7,854 nt of DNA from Eudoraea sp. (GCA_024642325.1 JAHEBI010000093.1:1-7854), one strand, 5' to 3'. Numbered from the stretch's first letter, positions 1 through 6,565 are shown. Notes: generated from the letters alone by a model not told the origin. A program made the numbers and translations.

Positions 1-8
1 TTTTAAAC

Positions 9-803
9 ATGTTTAGAACCATACAAAAATCCAACCCTGAGTTTGAAAGTAATCATCTGAGTTTTATTACAGTTAAAACCAAAAACTTAAAAGGCAGGGG
101 TGATATTTGTCTTTTCGTTCCCCCTATGGAAGGGCTTAAAGATGTGCCATTGGTGATTCTTCTTCATGGAGTATATGGAAGTGCCTGGGAATGGTCTCAA
201 AAAGGCGGGATACATATTACCGCTTGGGAAATGATTCAAAGTAAAGAATTAAAACCTATGGTAATTGCTATGCCCTCTGACGGACTCTGGGGTGATGGCT
301 CCGGATATGTAGCACATGGCGGGTTTGATTTTGAAAAATGGATTGTGGAAGATGTACCCAATGCGGTTATTGAAAGTGTTGAAGCTATAAGTGAAAAATC
401 GGACCTTTATATTTCCGGACTTTCTATGGGTGGATTTGGGGCACTGCGCCTGGGAATCAAATATGCTGATAAATTCAAAGCGGTATCCGCACACTCTTCA
501 ATTACAGAATTAGGACAAATGTCTATGTTCGTAGAGGAATCACTTAAGGAGTATGAGCAGAAAAACAGACAGGAGGAATCCGTTTTAGAATTGGTTCTGG
601 AAAGAAAAGATAATTTGCCGAAATTTAGGTTTGATTGCGGAACGGAAGATTTGCTTATCAATCAAAACCGTCTTCTCCACGAACAACTAAATAAAGCACA
701 AATTGTACATGAATATGAGGAGTTTTCAGGAGGCCACGAATGGGACTACTGGCAGGAGCATGTAAAAGATAGTTTGCGCTTCTTTAATAGGTTTGTCAGA
801 TAA
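9..803 (+). CDS. Alpha/beta-hydrolase, esterase D / antigen 85-like family
   Basis: This 264-residue protein is a serine hydrolase of the esterase D (PF00756-type) fold, the group that includes S-formylglutathione hydrolases, feruloyl esterases and acetyl-xylan esterases. The nucleophile motif GLSMGG lies at residues 137-142, with Ser139 as the likely nucleophile. An oxyanion-hole motif LLHG lies at 51-54, an acidic residue Asp214 in CGTEDLL, and a catalytic histidine His243 in SGGHEW, so the full Ser-Asp-His triad is present in the expected order. No signal peptide is visible, so it is probably cytoplasmic. The start is the first ATG in the window. The frame stays open to the left edge, so a longer N-terminus cannot be excluded, although the length already fits the family. 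The next gene follows after 70 bases on the same strand. The exact ester substrate cannot be told. Confidence 0.88.
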   Translation: MFRTIQKSNPEFESNHLSFITVKTKNLKGRGDICLFVPPMEGLKDVPLVILLHGVYGSAWEWSQKGGIHITAWEMIQSKELKPMVIAMPSDGLWGDGSGYVAHGGFDFEKWIVEDVPNAVIESVEAISEKSDLYISGLSMGGFGALRLGIKYADKFKAVSAHSSITELGQMSMFVEESLKEYEQKNRQEESVLELVLERKDNLPKFRFDCGTEDLLINQNRLLHEQLNKAQIVHEYEEFSGGHEWDYWQEHVKDSLRFFNRFVR

Positions 804-873
804 CTTAAAATTAAAAGTACCTTATATTAGTGCAATGAATTTAATTTGAATAGGAACAATTAGACACACGAAT

Positions 874-1758
874 ATGGCAGCAATAAAAGACCTGGCAGAT
901 TATCATGAGTTGGTATCTGACCTTTTTCAGCAACCAAAATCAAAGGAAGAATGGGATCAGTACAGGTTAACCCCTGAGCAGGTGGCTTATTTCCATGAAT
1001 ATGGATATTTGTCGGGGATTAAGCTATTGGAAGATGATCAGATTGAAGTCCTGCGCAACCAATTGGCCGAAGTTATGGACCCTTCACATCCTGCCCATCA
1101 TCTATTCTATGAATTTCATAGTAATGAGTCTGAAGATTCTAATTCGGTTTTATTTCATTCTTTGGGTCATTGGCGTATAACCAGTGGGTTTCATGATGTT
1201 CTCTGGAATCCGGCATTCGTTATGGCCGCACATCAATTATTGGAAAATAAGCCTGTCAGATTCTGGCACGATCAATTATTCTATAAACCTGCCAAACACG
1301 GGGGAGTAGTAGCCTGGCACCAGGACTATTCGTATTGGACGCGTACCGTGGCCATGCAGCATTTAACCTGCTGGACAGGGCTTGATGACGCATCTACAGA
1401 AAATGGTTGCTTGCATTATGTTCCTAAAAGTCATAGATGGGGTTTGTTGGATGCTCCTTCTCTGGCCGGGGATATGAACGGATTAATGAAATATCTTACA
1501 GAAGATCAAAGGGAAGAATTTAAACCGGTAGCGATTGAAATGAAAAAGGGTTATGGAACTTTCCACCATCCTTTATTGGTCCATGGGTCTTATGAAAACA
1601 AATCTGAAATGAGCAGACGGGCATTTGTTTTAAATGTATTTGCAGATGGCACCGTCAGTAATACGGATGACGAATTATTGGCAGGGGTTCCTGTTATACC
1701 AAAAGGAAATAAAATGCAGGGCAAATTTTTTCCTTTACTTTATAACCCGGACGCCTGA
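874..1758 (+). CDS. Phytanoyl-CoA dioxygenase (PhyH) family Fe(II)/2-oxoglutarate oxygenase
   Basis: This 294-residue protein belongs to the PhyH family of non-haem iron oxygenases, which couple hydroxylation of a substrate to decarboxylation of 2-oxoglutarate. The iron-binding facial triad is visible: His149 and Asp151 in AWHQDYSYW, and a distal His237 in LLVHGSYENKS. An arginine (Arg248 or Arg249) follows about 11 residues later, as expected for binding the 2-oxoglutarate carboxylate. The segment around 178-190 (NGCLHYVPKSHRWG) matches the family pattern in which small molecules are bound near a conserved PGSH-like turn. Length is normal for bacterial members and no signal peptide is seen. 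No Shine-Dalgarno sequence precedes the ATG. It lies between an esterase gene and an aldolase gene in the same direction, so a role in catabolism of a small molecule is more likely than fatty-acid alpha-oxidation. The substrate is unknown. Confidence 0.88.
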   Translation: MAAIKDLADYHELVSDLFQQPKSKEEWDQYRLTPEQVAYFHEYGYLSGIKLLEDDQIEVLRNQLAEVMDPSHPAHHLFYEFHSNESEDSNSVLFHSLGHWRITSGFHDVLWNPAFVMAAHQLLENKPVRFWHDQLFYKPAKHGGVVAWHQDYSYWTRTVAMQHLTCWTGLDDASTENGCLHYVPKSHRWGLLDAPSLAGDMNGLMKYLTEDQREEFKPVAIEMKKGYGTFHHPLLVHGSYENKSEMSRRAFVLNVFADGTVSNTDDELLAGVPVIPKGNKMQGKFFPLLYNPDA

Positions 1759-1782
1759 ATACTAACCAGGATTTGGTATTCA
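1756..1782 (+). terminator. Hairpin overlapping the oxygenase stop codon
   Basis: The arms TGAATACTAA (1756-1765) and TTTGGTATTCA (1772/1773-1782) can pair over ten positions, nine Watson-Crick and one T-G wobble, around a seven-base loop. The left arm contains the TGA stop codon of the oxygenase gene. Only a short T run (ATTTAAA) follows, so this is a weak intrinsic terminator at best. It may instead be an attenuator or an mRNA-end stabiliser inside an operon. Confidence 0.4.
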
Positions 1783-1826
1783 TTTAAACCGGGTCAACCA
1801 AGTGGAATATTAATACTATAGAAACT

Positions 1827-2594
1827 ATGAAAGCTAATATTTTAAAAAAGGCATTGGCTGAAGGAAAAACCGTTTTCGGGCCTTTCTGCAAAATCCTGGA
1901 CCCTGCTGTTGTGGAATTAGCCGCTTTGGCCGGGTTTGATTTTGTGATTATTGACATGGAACATGGACCTTACAGCATAGAAACTGTCCAGCAAATGGTA
2001 AGGGCCGCGGAATCCCGGGGTATTACCCCTGTAGTAAGGGTTACAGAAAATAGTGAGACCTCCATCCTGCGCGTTCTGGATATTGGCGCCAGATCTGTTC
2101 AGGTCCCTCAAATTTCCACTGCAGAAGATGCGGCGAAGGTGGTCACTTCCTCTTTGTTCTATCCTAAAGGGGAACGTGGGATGTGCAGATATGTGAGGGC
2201 CGGGGACTATACAGCAGTTGACAAGGCTGATCACTTTGGAACTACAAATGAGAATATCTTAACCATCATCCATATAGAAGGGGTGAAAGGCCTTGAGAAT
2301 TTACCTTCTATTCTCAAATGTGAAGGAATCGATGTTATTTTTTTAGGGCCCTATGACTTGTCGCAATCCTGTGGGGTACCCGGGCAGGTGCACCATGAAA
2401 AAGTTGTAAAACGAATGGAAGAAGCTGTGGCTCTGGCCAGGAAAAGTGGAAAAGTGGTTGGTACTTTTGTTGAAACTATTGAAGATGCCAAAAAGTGGGA
2501 GAAAATAGGGGTTCAATATATCTCTTATGCCGTGGATACGGGCATCATTCTAAACGCGTTTAAAAAAATTACTTCAGGATTAATCAAAAACTGA
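1827..2594 (+). CDS. HpcH/HpaI-type class II pyruvate aldolase
   Basis: This 255-residue protein belongs to the HpcH/HpaI aldolase family, which includes 4-hydroxy-2-oxoheptanedioate aldolase (HpaI) and 2-dehydro-3-deoxyglucarate aldolase (GarL). These are metal-dependent TIM barrels that split 2-oxo-4-hydroxy acids into pyruvate and an aldehyde. The hallmark residues are present: His46 in IIDMEHGPYS, Arg71 in PVVRVTE, the metal ligand Glu151 in IHIEGVKGL, and the second ligand Asp177 in LGPYDLSQS. Each is one or two positions from its counterpart in E. coli HpaI (His45, Arg70, Glu149, Asp175). The SVQVPQ and YPKGERG segments are also typical. Length is normal. The natural substrate within the family cannot be assigned. 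It follows the oxygenase gene by 68 bases and may share its transcript, with a hairpin between them. Confidence 0.9.
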   Translation: MKANILKKALAEGKTVFGPFCKILDPAVVELAALAGFDFVIIDMEHGPYSIETVQQMVRAAESRGITPVVRVTENSETSILRVLDIGARSVQVPQISTAEDAAKVVTSSLFYPKGERGMCRYVRAGDYTAVDKADHFGTTNENILTIIHIEGVKGLENLPSILKCEGIDVIFLGPYDLSQSCGVPGQVHHEKVVKRMEEAVALARKSGKVVGTFVETIEDAKKWEKIGVQYISYAVDTGIILNAFKKITSGLIKN

Positions 2595-2620
2595 CGAACA
2601 CCTCTTTAAGGCAGATATCT

Positions 2621-3094
2621 TTATTCCTCAATCGCTTCTCTGAAGGCTTTCCATTTTATAACATCGCCATCAATGGGAAAGGTTTTTGAATTTTTAATAA
2701 TTGCGGTGATTGCACCTATTCCGGAACCCATTACCCCAAAAATTAACCCAAAACCACCAGCTCCCTCACCTTTGCCCCACCACTCATTTTCACCTCCAGA
2801 AGCAAACCCTAAAATCGCCCCGGTTCCGGCGCCTATTGCTGCCCCCCAAAGGATATTATTCCCGGCTGATCGCTTTGTTTTAATAAAGCCAATACCGGTT
2901 ACTTCAATATTTACAGGTTTTTCAATCGGCCCTACTACCAGAGAAGTGTCCGTTAGGCTGGCGATTCTACCCTTGGATATTTTTATGCCATTTAGATCAT
3001 ATACTCTTACAAAAGGGGCCGCCTTATTTTTTGTTTCCTGAGAATAAAGCATACTGCAAGAAATTAGCGCCAGGGTAAAAAGAAGGAATTTCAT
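2621..3094 (-). CDS. Exported glycine-zipper-like protein of unknown function
   Basis: This 157-residue protein is not matched to a named family. Residues 1-19 form a signal peptide (Lys2, hydrophobic core 3-16, likely cleavage near LYS-QE at 18-19). The string LISC at 10-13 resembles a lipobox, but it sits unusually close to the start, so a lipoprotein is possible and less likely. Residues 27-75 look like a small beta-rich domain (VRVYDLNGIKISKGRI, then alternating hydrophobic strands). Two glycine-rich hydrophobic stretches follow, at about 81-101 (WGAAIGAGTGAILGF) and 111-133 (GAGGFGLIFGVMGSGIGA), separated by a charged GENEWWGKGEG linker. Such glycine-zipper segments often insert into or associate with membranes. 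A short soluble tail ends the protein. It converges with the aldolase gene and diverges from the dehydrogenase gene. The opposite-strand reading of the same bases is a proline-rich shadow. Confidence 0.75.
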   Translation of the reverse strand: MKFLLFTLALISCSMLYSQETKNKAAPFVRVYDLNGIKISKGRIASLTDTSLVVGPIEKPVNIEVTGIGFIKTKRSAGNNILWGAAIGAGTGAILGFASGGENEWWGKGEGAGGFGLIFGVMGSGIGAITAIIKNSKTFPIDGDVIKWKAFREAIEE

Positions 3095-3404
3095 AAGATG
3101 ATGGATTAGATTAAATCGGAATAACCAGGGGACACCAAAAAATTTATCTTACTCATAAAAATAGGTTAATGCCACAAACTGGACGGGCACTGCTGTCTTT
3201 GGGGGAATAGATTAAAGATAATGAAATATTTTTGACCGAATCTGCATATTTATTCTTAACAATCTGGCGTGCCTTTTATCAGTTACATGAACGCATTTTG
3301 CAGTATGTTACAGGCAGTGCCATCGGAATTAAACATATTCGGATTCTTTTTTCTTCGCTCATTTAAATTTTACTAAATTCAAAAGTTGAAAATCATAAAA
3401 GGAA
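3095..3404. other. 310-base gene-free region between divergent genes
   Basis: No convincing coding frame is seen here. The region should hold the promoters of the leftward exported-protein gene and of the rightward dehydrogenase operon. It contains one candidate rightward promoter (3198-3234) and a single GCCACAAA octamer at 3171-3178, identical to a half-site of the putative regulator operators at 6525-6582. No tRNA, riboswitch-like fold or strong terminator was recognised. No good TAnnTTTG element for the leftward gene was found. Confidence 0.5.
3198..3234 (+). promoter_or_regulatory. Possible Bacteroidota-type promoter for the dehydrogenase operon
   Basis: A perfect -7 type element TATTTTTG (pattern TAnnTTTG) lies at 3227-3234, with a TTTG at 3198-3201 upstream. 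The spacer is 25 bases, longer than the usual 19 or so, so the pairing of the two elements is uncertain. Transcription would begin near 3241 and leave an untranslated leader of about 160 bases before the dehydrogenase start. Confidence 0.35.
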
Positions 3405-5111
3405 ATGGCCAACTATAATATTGATGCAAAAAAGAATATGACTTATGACGCAATTGTCATAGGATCTGGAATCAGCGGGGGATGGGCCGCTAAAGAGCTT
3501 TGTGAAGGCGGGTTAAAAACTTTGGTTCTGGAGCGGGGAAGAATTGTGGAACATGTGATAGACTATCCTACCATGAATAATGATCCATGGGATTTGGAGC
3601 TCCGCGGAGCCCTGGGCCCTGACGATCTTAAAAAACACCCAATCGGCGCCCGGGCAGGTTTTGTCGGAGCAAATAATGAACACTTTTATGCCAATGACCT
3701 GGAGAACCCCTATACAGAAGTCAAGCCTTTCCTCTGGGTTCGTGGGCACCAGATGGGAGGCCGTTCAATGCTGTGGGGCAAGCAGTGCTATAGATGGAGT
3801 GACCTTGATTTTGCTGCCAATGCCATAGATGGTCATGGAGTAGATTGGCCAATACGTTATAAGGATATTGAAGAATGGTATACTTATGTTGAGAAATTTG
3901 CCGGAATTAGCGGACAGGCTCTTGGTTTGCCACAATTACCAGACAGCCATTTTCTCCCTCCTATGGAGTTAAATTGTGTAGAAAAGGATATAAAAAGCAG
4001 AATTGAAAAAGAATTTCCCGGACGGGTCATGACCATTGGCCGGGTAGCACACCTTACAGAACCTTTAAATGGACGCGGCCAATGCCAGTTTAGGAACAGA
4101 TGCGACAGGGGATGCCCGTATGGCGCATACTTCAGCAGTAATGCAGTAACGCTGCCAGCAGCCAATGCCACCGGCAACTTAACTATCAGGCCATATTCAA
4201 TAGTTAATTCACTCATTTATGATGAAGAAAAGGGTAAAGCAACAGGTGTTCGGATTATTGACGCAGAGACCAATGAACATATGGAGTATTATGCAAAAAT
4301 TATTTTTTGCAATGCTTCTGCTTTGAGTACAACTCAGATCTTACTGAATTCCAAATCAGGTCGATTTGAAAATGGACTTGGGAATGACAGCGGTGAACTT
4401 GGCCACAACCTGATGGATCATACCTATAGGGTAGGCGCAATGGGAAAAATAGAAGGATATGAAGATAAATATTATAAAGGCAGAAGGCCAAACGGCATAT
4501 ATATTCCGCGCTATGTGAATATTGATGAAAAAACAAAGACTGATAAGTTTGTCCGCGGCTTTGGTTATCAGGGTGGAGGTGGCCGCGCCAATTGGGGTGC
4601 AGGAGCAAATCAGGAAGATTTTGGGGCTGATTTTAAGGATGGTTTAATGAAACCGGGTCAATGGGAATTCTTCATTACAGGCTTTGCGGAATGCCTTCCT
4701 TATCATGAAAATCAGGTAACCCTCGATAAAGAAAATGTTGATAAATGGGGCCAGCCCACATTAGCCATTGATTGTGAGTTTAAAGAAAATGAAAAAGCAA
4801 TCAATAGGCAAATTAAGGCCGATGCAGTGGAAATGCTGGAAAAGGCAGGGGTGAAGGATATTGTTGGATTTGACAATGAGCACGAACCGGGATATGGCAT
4901 ACACGAGATGGGTACAGCGAGAATGGGGAGGGATCCAAAAACTTCTGTATTGAACGCTACTAATCAAATCCACAGCGTAAAGAATGTATTTGTAACGGAT
5001 GGTGCCTGCATGACATCCTCCTCCTGCGTGAATCCGTCTTTAACGTATATGGCCCTGACCGCCAGGGCTGCTAATCATGCAATTTCAGAACTCAAAAAGA
5101 AAAACCTATAG
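3405..5111 (+). CDS. GMC-family FAD-dependent dehydrogenase, large subunit
   Basis: This 568-residue flavoprotein belongs to the glucose-methanol-choline oxidoreductase family. The dinucleotide-binding fold is at the N-terminus: IGSGISGG at 19-26 with acidic Glu43 in VLERG. The C-terminal GMC domain carries the catalytic pair His500 in IHEMGTARMG and Asn543 in SCVNPSLT, followed by the usual TYMALTARAA helix. Three cysteines, Cys227, Cys233 and Cys237 (C-x5-C-x3-C), recall the cysteine cluster that holds an iron-sulphur centre in membrane FAD-glucose dehydrogenases. No signal peptide is present, yet the next gene encodes a Tat-exported small subunit only 4 bases downstream, so the pair is probably exported together and acts in the periplasm, passing electrons to a cytochrome or quinone. 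The likely substrate is a sugar, glycoside (for example 3-oxidation) or sugar acid, which is not settled by sequence. Met12 is an alternative start, but Met1 fits related proteins, which begin MANxNID. Confidence 0.92.
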   Translation: MANYNIDAKKNMTYDAIVIGSGISGGWAAKELCEGGLKTLVLERGRIVEHVIDYPTMNNDPWDLELRGALGPDDLKKHPIGARAGFVGANNEHFYANDLENPYTEVKPFLWVRGHQMGGRSMLWGKQCYRWSDLDFAANAIDGHGVDWPIRYKDIEEWYTYVEKFAGISGQALGLPQLPDSHFLPPMELNCVEKDIKSRIEKEFPGRVMTIGRVAHLTEPLNGRGQCQFRNRCDRGCPYGAYFSSNAVTLPAANATGNLTIRPYSIVNSLIYDEEKGKATGVRIIDAETNEHMEYYAKIIFCNASALSTTQILLNSKSGRFENGLGNDSGELGHNLMDHTYRVGAMGKIEGYEDKYYKGRRPNGIYIPRYVNIDEKTKTDKFVRGFGYQGGGGRANWGAGANQEDFGADFKDGLMKPGQWEFFITGFAECLPYHENQVTLDKENVDKWGQPTLAIDCEFKENEKAINRQIKADAVEMLEKAGVKDIVGFDNEHEPGYGIHEMGTARMGRDPKTSVLNATNQIHSVKNVFVTDGACMTSSSCVNPSLTYMALTARAANHAISELKKKNL

Positions 5112-5115
5112 GATT

Positions 5116-5709
5116 ATGGATAGAAGAACAGCATTAAAAAAAACGGCCATAGCAGCCGGATCAGCTGCCCTGGTGCCATCACTTTTTTCGCTTTTGCAAT
5201 CTTGTCAGCAGCAAGCGCGTTTGAATTGGGAACCCATTTTCCTAACCATTGACCAGGCCGAATTGGTTTCAACATTGACAGATACATTATTGCCTAAAAC
5301 AGAAACCCCGGGAGCACTGGACATGAAAGTAGATATGTTTATTGATGTGGTATTTGCTAAAATGTTCGATAAAACCGGTCAGGATGCAATGATTGCAGAA
5401 ATGAATAAGTTTGATGCATTGTGTGCCGAGAAGTTCGGTGATAAATTCGCAGAATTGGATACGGAGGGTCGCAAAGAATTTTTAAAACAGCAGGAATCCG
5501 CTTCTCCCAAATATAATGGTAAAGTCTGGGGGACAGCAGTGGGGGTTCAGGAACCGGTTGGGTTCTATCGTACTATTAAATCGCTGGCCCTATGGGGATA
5601 TTTTTCTTCGGAAGAAATAGGAAAGAATGTGTTGAGTTATGATCCCATACCGGGCAAATACCTTGGTTGTATACCTCTACAGGATATAGGGAACAGCTGG
5701 AGTTTGTGA
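5116..5709 (+). CDS. Gluconate 2-dehydrogenase subunit 3 family protein, Tat-exported small subunit
   Basis: This 197-residue protein is the small partner of the GMC dehydrogenase upstream. The N-terminus MDRRTALKKTAIAAGSAAL is a twin-arginine signal (Arg3-Arg4, hydrophobic region about 11-27). Cys30 in LLQSC lies at the end of the leader and could be lipidated, although Gln at -2 is not a standard lipobox residue. The mature part (LTDTLLPKTETPGALDMKVDMFIDVVF, then GFYRTIKSLALWGYFSSEEIG and a conserved tail with YDPIPGKYLGCIPL) matches the family, which usually acts as a chaperone or anchor subunit and carries the folded flavoprotein through the Tat pore. The ATG at 5116, 4 bases after the dehydrogenase stop, is chosen over an in-frame ATG at 5077 that would overlap the upstream gene and bury the Tat motif behind 13 extra residues. 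Operon with the large subunit is near certain. Confidence 0.88.
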   Translation: MDRRTALKKTAIAAGSAALVPSLFSLLQSCQQQARLNWEPIFLTIDQAELVSTLTDTLLPKTETPGALDMKVDMFIDVVFAKMFDKTGQDAMIAEMNKFDALCAEKFGDKFAELDTEGRKEFLKQQESASPKYNGKVWGTAVGVQEPVGFYRTIKSLALWGYFSSEEIGKNVLSYDPIPGKYLGCIPLQDIGNSWSL

Positions 5710-5756
5710 AGCCTACCCTGTTTCGACCTTCGGAATCGGTATGCGTTACAATTGAT

Positions 5757-5773
5757 TTCCGCCTTTGTCGGAA
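5757..5773. terminator. Weak hairpin between convergent genes
   Basis: TTCCG (5757-5761) and CGGAA (5769-5773) form a five-base stem with a seven-base loop in the 79-base gap between the dehydrogenase operon and the regulator gene that meets it head-on. An AATTTGTT stretch follows on the + strand. The stem is short and there is no clean T run, so a role as a bidirectional terminator is only a possibility. Confidence 0.25.
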
Positions 5774-5788
5774 TTTGTTATTAGATGA

Positions 5789-6508
5789 TTAAAATATTTC
5801 TTTATTTATTCGATATTGATAGGGATTCCTCCCTGGTGTTTCTTTTTGAAGTTTTGGCAATCGTTCGAACCGCCCGGTAGCCAGCATTTTCTTTTGGAAT
5901 CTGCTTCGGTCGAGTTTCTCATTCAAAATAGCCTGATGAAGCTGGTGCAGGTCGGGCATGGTGAAATGTTGTGGGAGAAGGTTGTAAGTGATTTGTTCGT
6001 GTTTTATATCCTCTTTTAACCGATTTCTGGCCTCGATTACAATTGATTTGTGATCCATCCACATTGGGGGAAGCTCATTAAAGCTGAACCATGCAAAGGT
6101 TTCATCAAATCCCCCAATTTCAGGTGTAGTTTTACCAATATCAACCAAAGAGTAGAAAGCAAGTGTCACAAAACGTTTGTTTATCCAATAGTCTTCACTC
6201 CATCTTATTTTTTCCTTTTTAAAATATTCCTTCCATTCATCACTAAACTGACGTTTTTCATTACCGAAAACCGAAAGAAAATTTAGGTGAGGATCTTTAA
6301 GGCCTGTCCTATTCGTTAGAATTCTGGAAGCAGCATCATCAACAGATTCCTTGGTTTGAATATATCCACCAGGCAACAACCATTTCTCTCCCACCTTAAG
6401 GAGGAGGCACTTGAGAATATTGTTTTCATAACCGATAATTACCAGATCAATGGATAGTTGAGGGAGGTATTGATCTGCACCATGTTGTAAAAATTCTTTT
6501 AAATCCAT
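5789..6508 (-). CDS. NrtR/AraR-like transcriptional regulator (Nudix domain plus winged helix)
   Basis: This 239-residue protein has an N-terminal Nudix fold (about 17-150) and a C-terminal winged-helix region (about 172-235, NLLPQHFTMPDLHQLHQAIL and then LDRSRFQKKMLATGRFERL), the layout of NrtR-type regulators. In Bacteroidota this family includes the arabinose regulator AraR, in which the Nudix domain binds a sugar rather than hydrolysing nucleotides. The Nudix box is present at 48-70 but degenerate. Gly48, Glu54, Arg62 and Gly69 are kept, while the metal-binding glutamates of REUxEE are replaced by Ile63, Asn66 and Arg67, so hydrolase activity is unlikely. The start at 6508 is chosen over an in-frame ATG at 6544, because the upstream 12 codons overlap a well-formed promoter whose transcript would begin at about 6508. 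It diverges from a GH3 glycosidase gene, which is its likely target together with itself. The effector is probably a sugar (inference). Confidence 0.85.
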   Translation of the reverse strand: MDLKEFLQHGADQYLPQLSIDLVIIGYENNILKCLLLKVGEKWLLPGGYIQTKESVDDAASRILTNRTGLKDPHLNFLSVFGNEKRQFSDEWKEYFKKEKIRWSEDYWINKRFVTLAFYSLVDIGKTTPEIGGFDETFAWFSFNELPPMWMDHKSIVIEARNRLKEDIKHEQITYNLLPQHFTMPDLHQLHQAILNEKLDRSRFQKKMLATGRFERLPKLQKETPGRNPYQYRINKEIF

Positions 6509-6513
6509 AGTTA

Positions 6514-6545
6514 CAAAAATATAGATTGTGGCCTTTTGCCACAAA
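6514..6545 (-). promoter_or_regulatory. Promoter of the Nudix-type regulator gene
   Basis: On the minus strand, TTTG (6545-6542) is followed by a 20-base spacer and a perfect TATTTTTG -7 element (6521-6514). Transcription would start about six bases further on, near 6506-6509, which coincides with the ATG at 6508. The mRNA would therefore be leaderless or nearly so. The -33 element lies inside palindrome 1. Confidence 0.65.
6525..6545. promoter_or_regulatory. Putative operator 1 of the Nudix-type regulator
   Basis: This is a 21-base palindrome with half-sites ATTGTGGC (6525-6532) and GCCACAAA (6538-6545) around a five-base spacer. Seven bases of each arm pair perfectly. It overlaps the -33 elements of both divergent promoters, so a bound protein could block either. 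Its size suits NrtR-family operators, and the encoded regulator lies next to it. Confidence 0.65.
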
Positions 6546-6565
6546 TAAAGTTTATATTATATTTG
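6535..6565 (+). promoter_or_regulatory. Promoter of the GH3 glycosidase gene
   Basis: TTTG at 6535-6538, a spacer of exactly 19 bases, and TATATTTG at 6558-6565 give a perfect match to the Bacteroidota housekeeping promoter pattern TTTG-N19-TAnnTTTG. Transcription would start near 6571, about 20 bases before the ATG at 6592. Both elements are overlapped by the putative operators. Confidence 0.75.

Noticed and set aside
249..661. Overlapping minus-strand frames inside the esterase gene
   Set aside because: Both are shadows of the coding strand, with compositions rich in Ser, Cys and Phe and no recognisable domain.
841..870. Possible promoter or operator before the oxygenase gene (TTAATTTG, and TTAGACACA shared with the region before the GH3 gene)
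   Set aside because: The -7-like octamer misses the required A and has no TTTG partner at the right distance. The shared nonamer lacks a matching second half-site (4 of 8 positions).
2673..3041. A 122-codon open frame on the + strand, rich in proline
   Set aside because: It is the antisense of the glycine-rich exported protein. Gly codons read as Pro on the other strand, and it has no start context or family features.
3186..3321. Eight-base inverted repeat GGCACTGC (3186-3193) and GCAGTGCC (3314-3321)
   Set aside because: The arms are 120 bases apart and short, with no supporting inner stem, so chance is the simplest explanation.
3884..4608. Minus-strand frames of about 100 codons inside the dehydrogenase gene
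   Set aside because: They oppose a well-conserved GMC protein and show no family features.
5077..5115. Longer start of the small subunit overlapping the dehydrogenase gene
   Set aside because: It would add 13 residues ahead of the twin-arginine motif. The ATG at 5116 gives a normal Tat leader and a normal 4-base operon gap.
6509..6544. N-terminal extension of the regulator from the ATG at 6544
   Set aside because: The 12 codons overlap a good minus-strand promoter and operator 1, and the conserved protein begins at the ATG at 6508.
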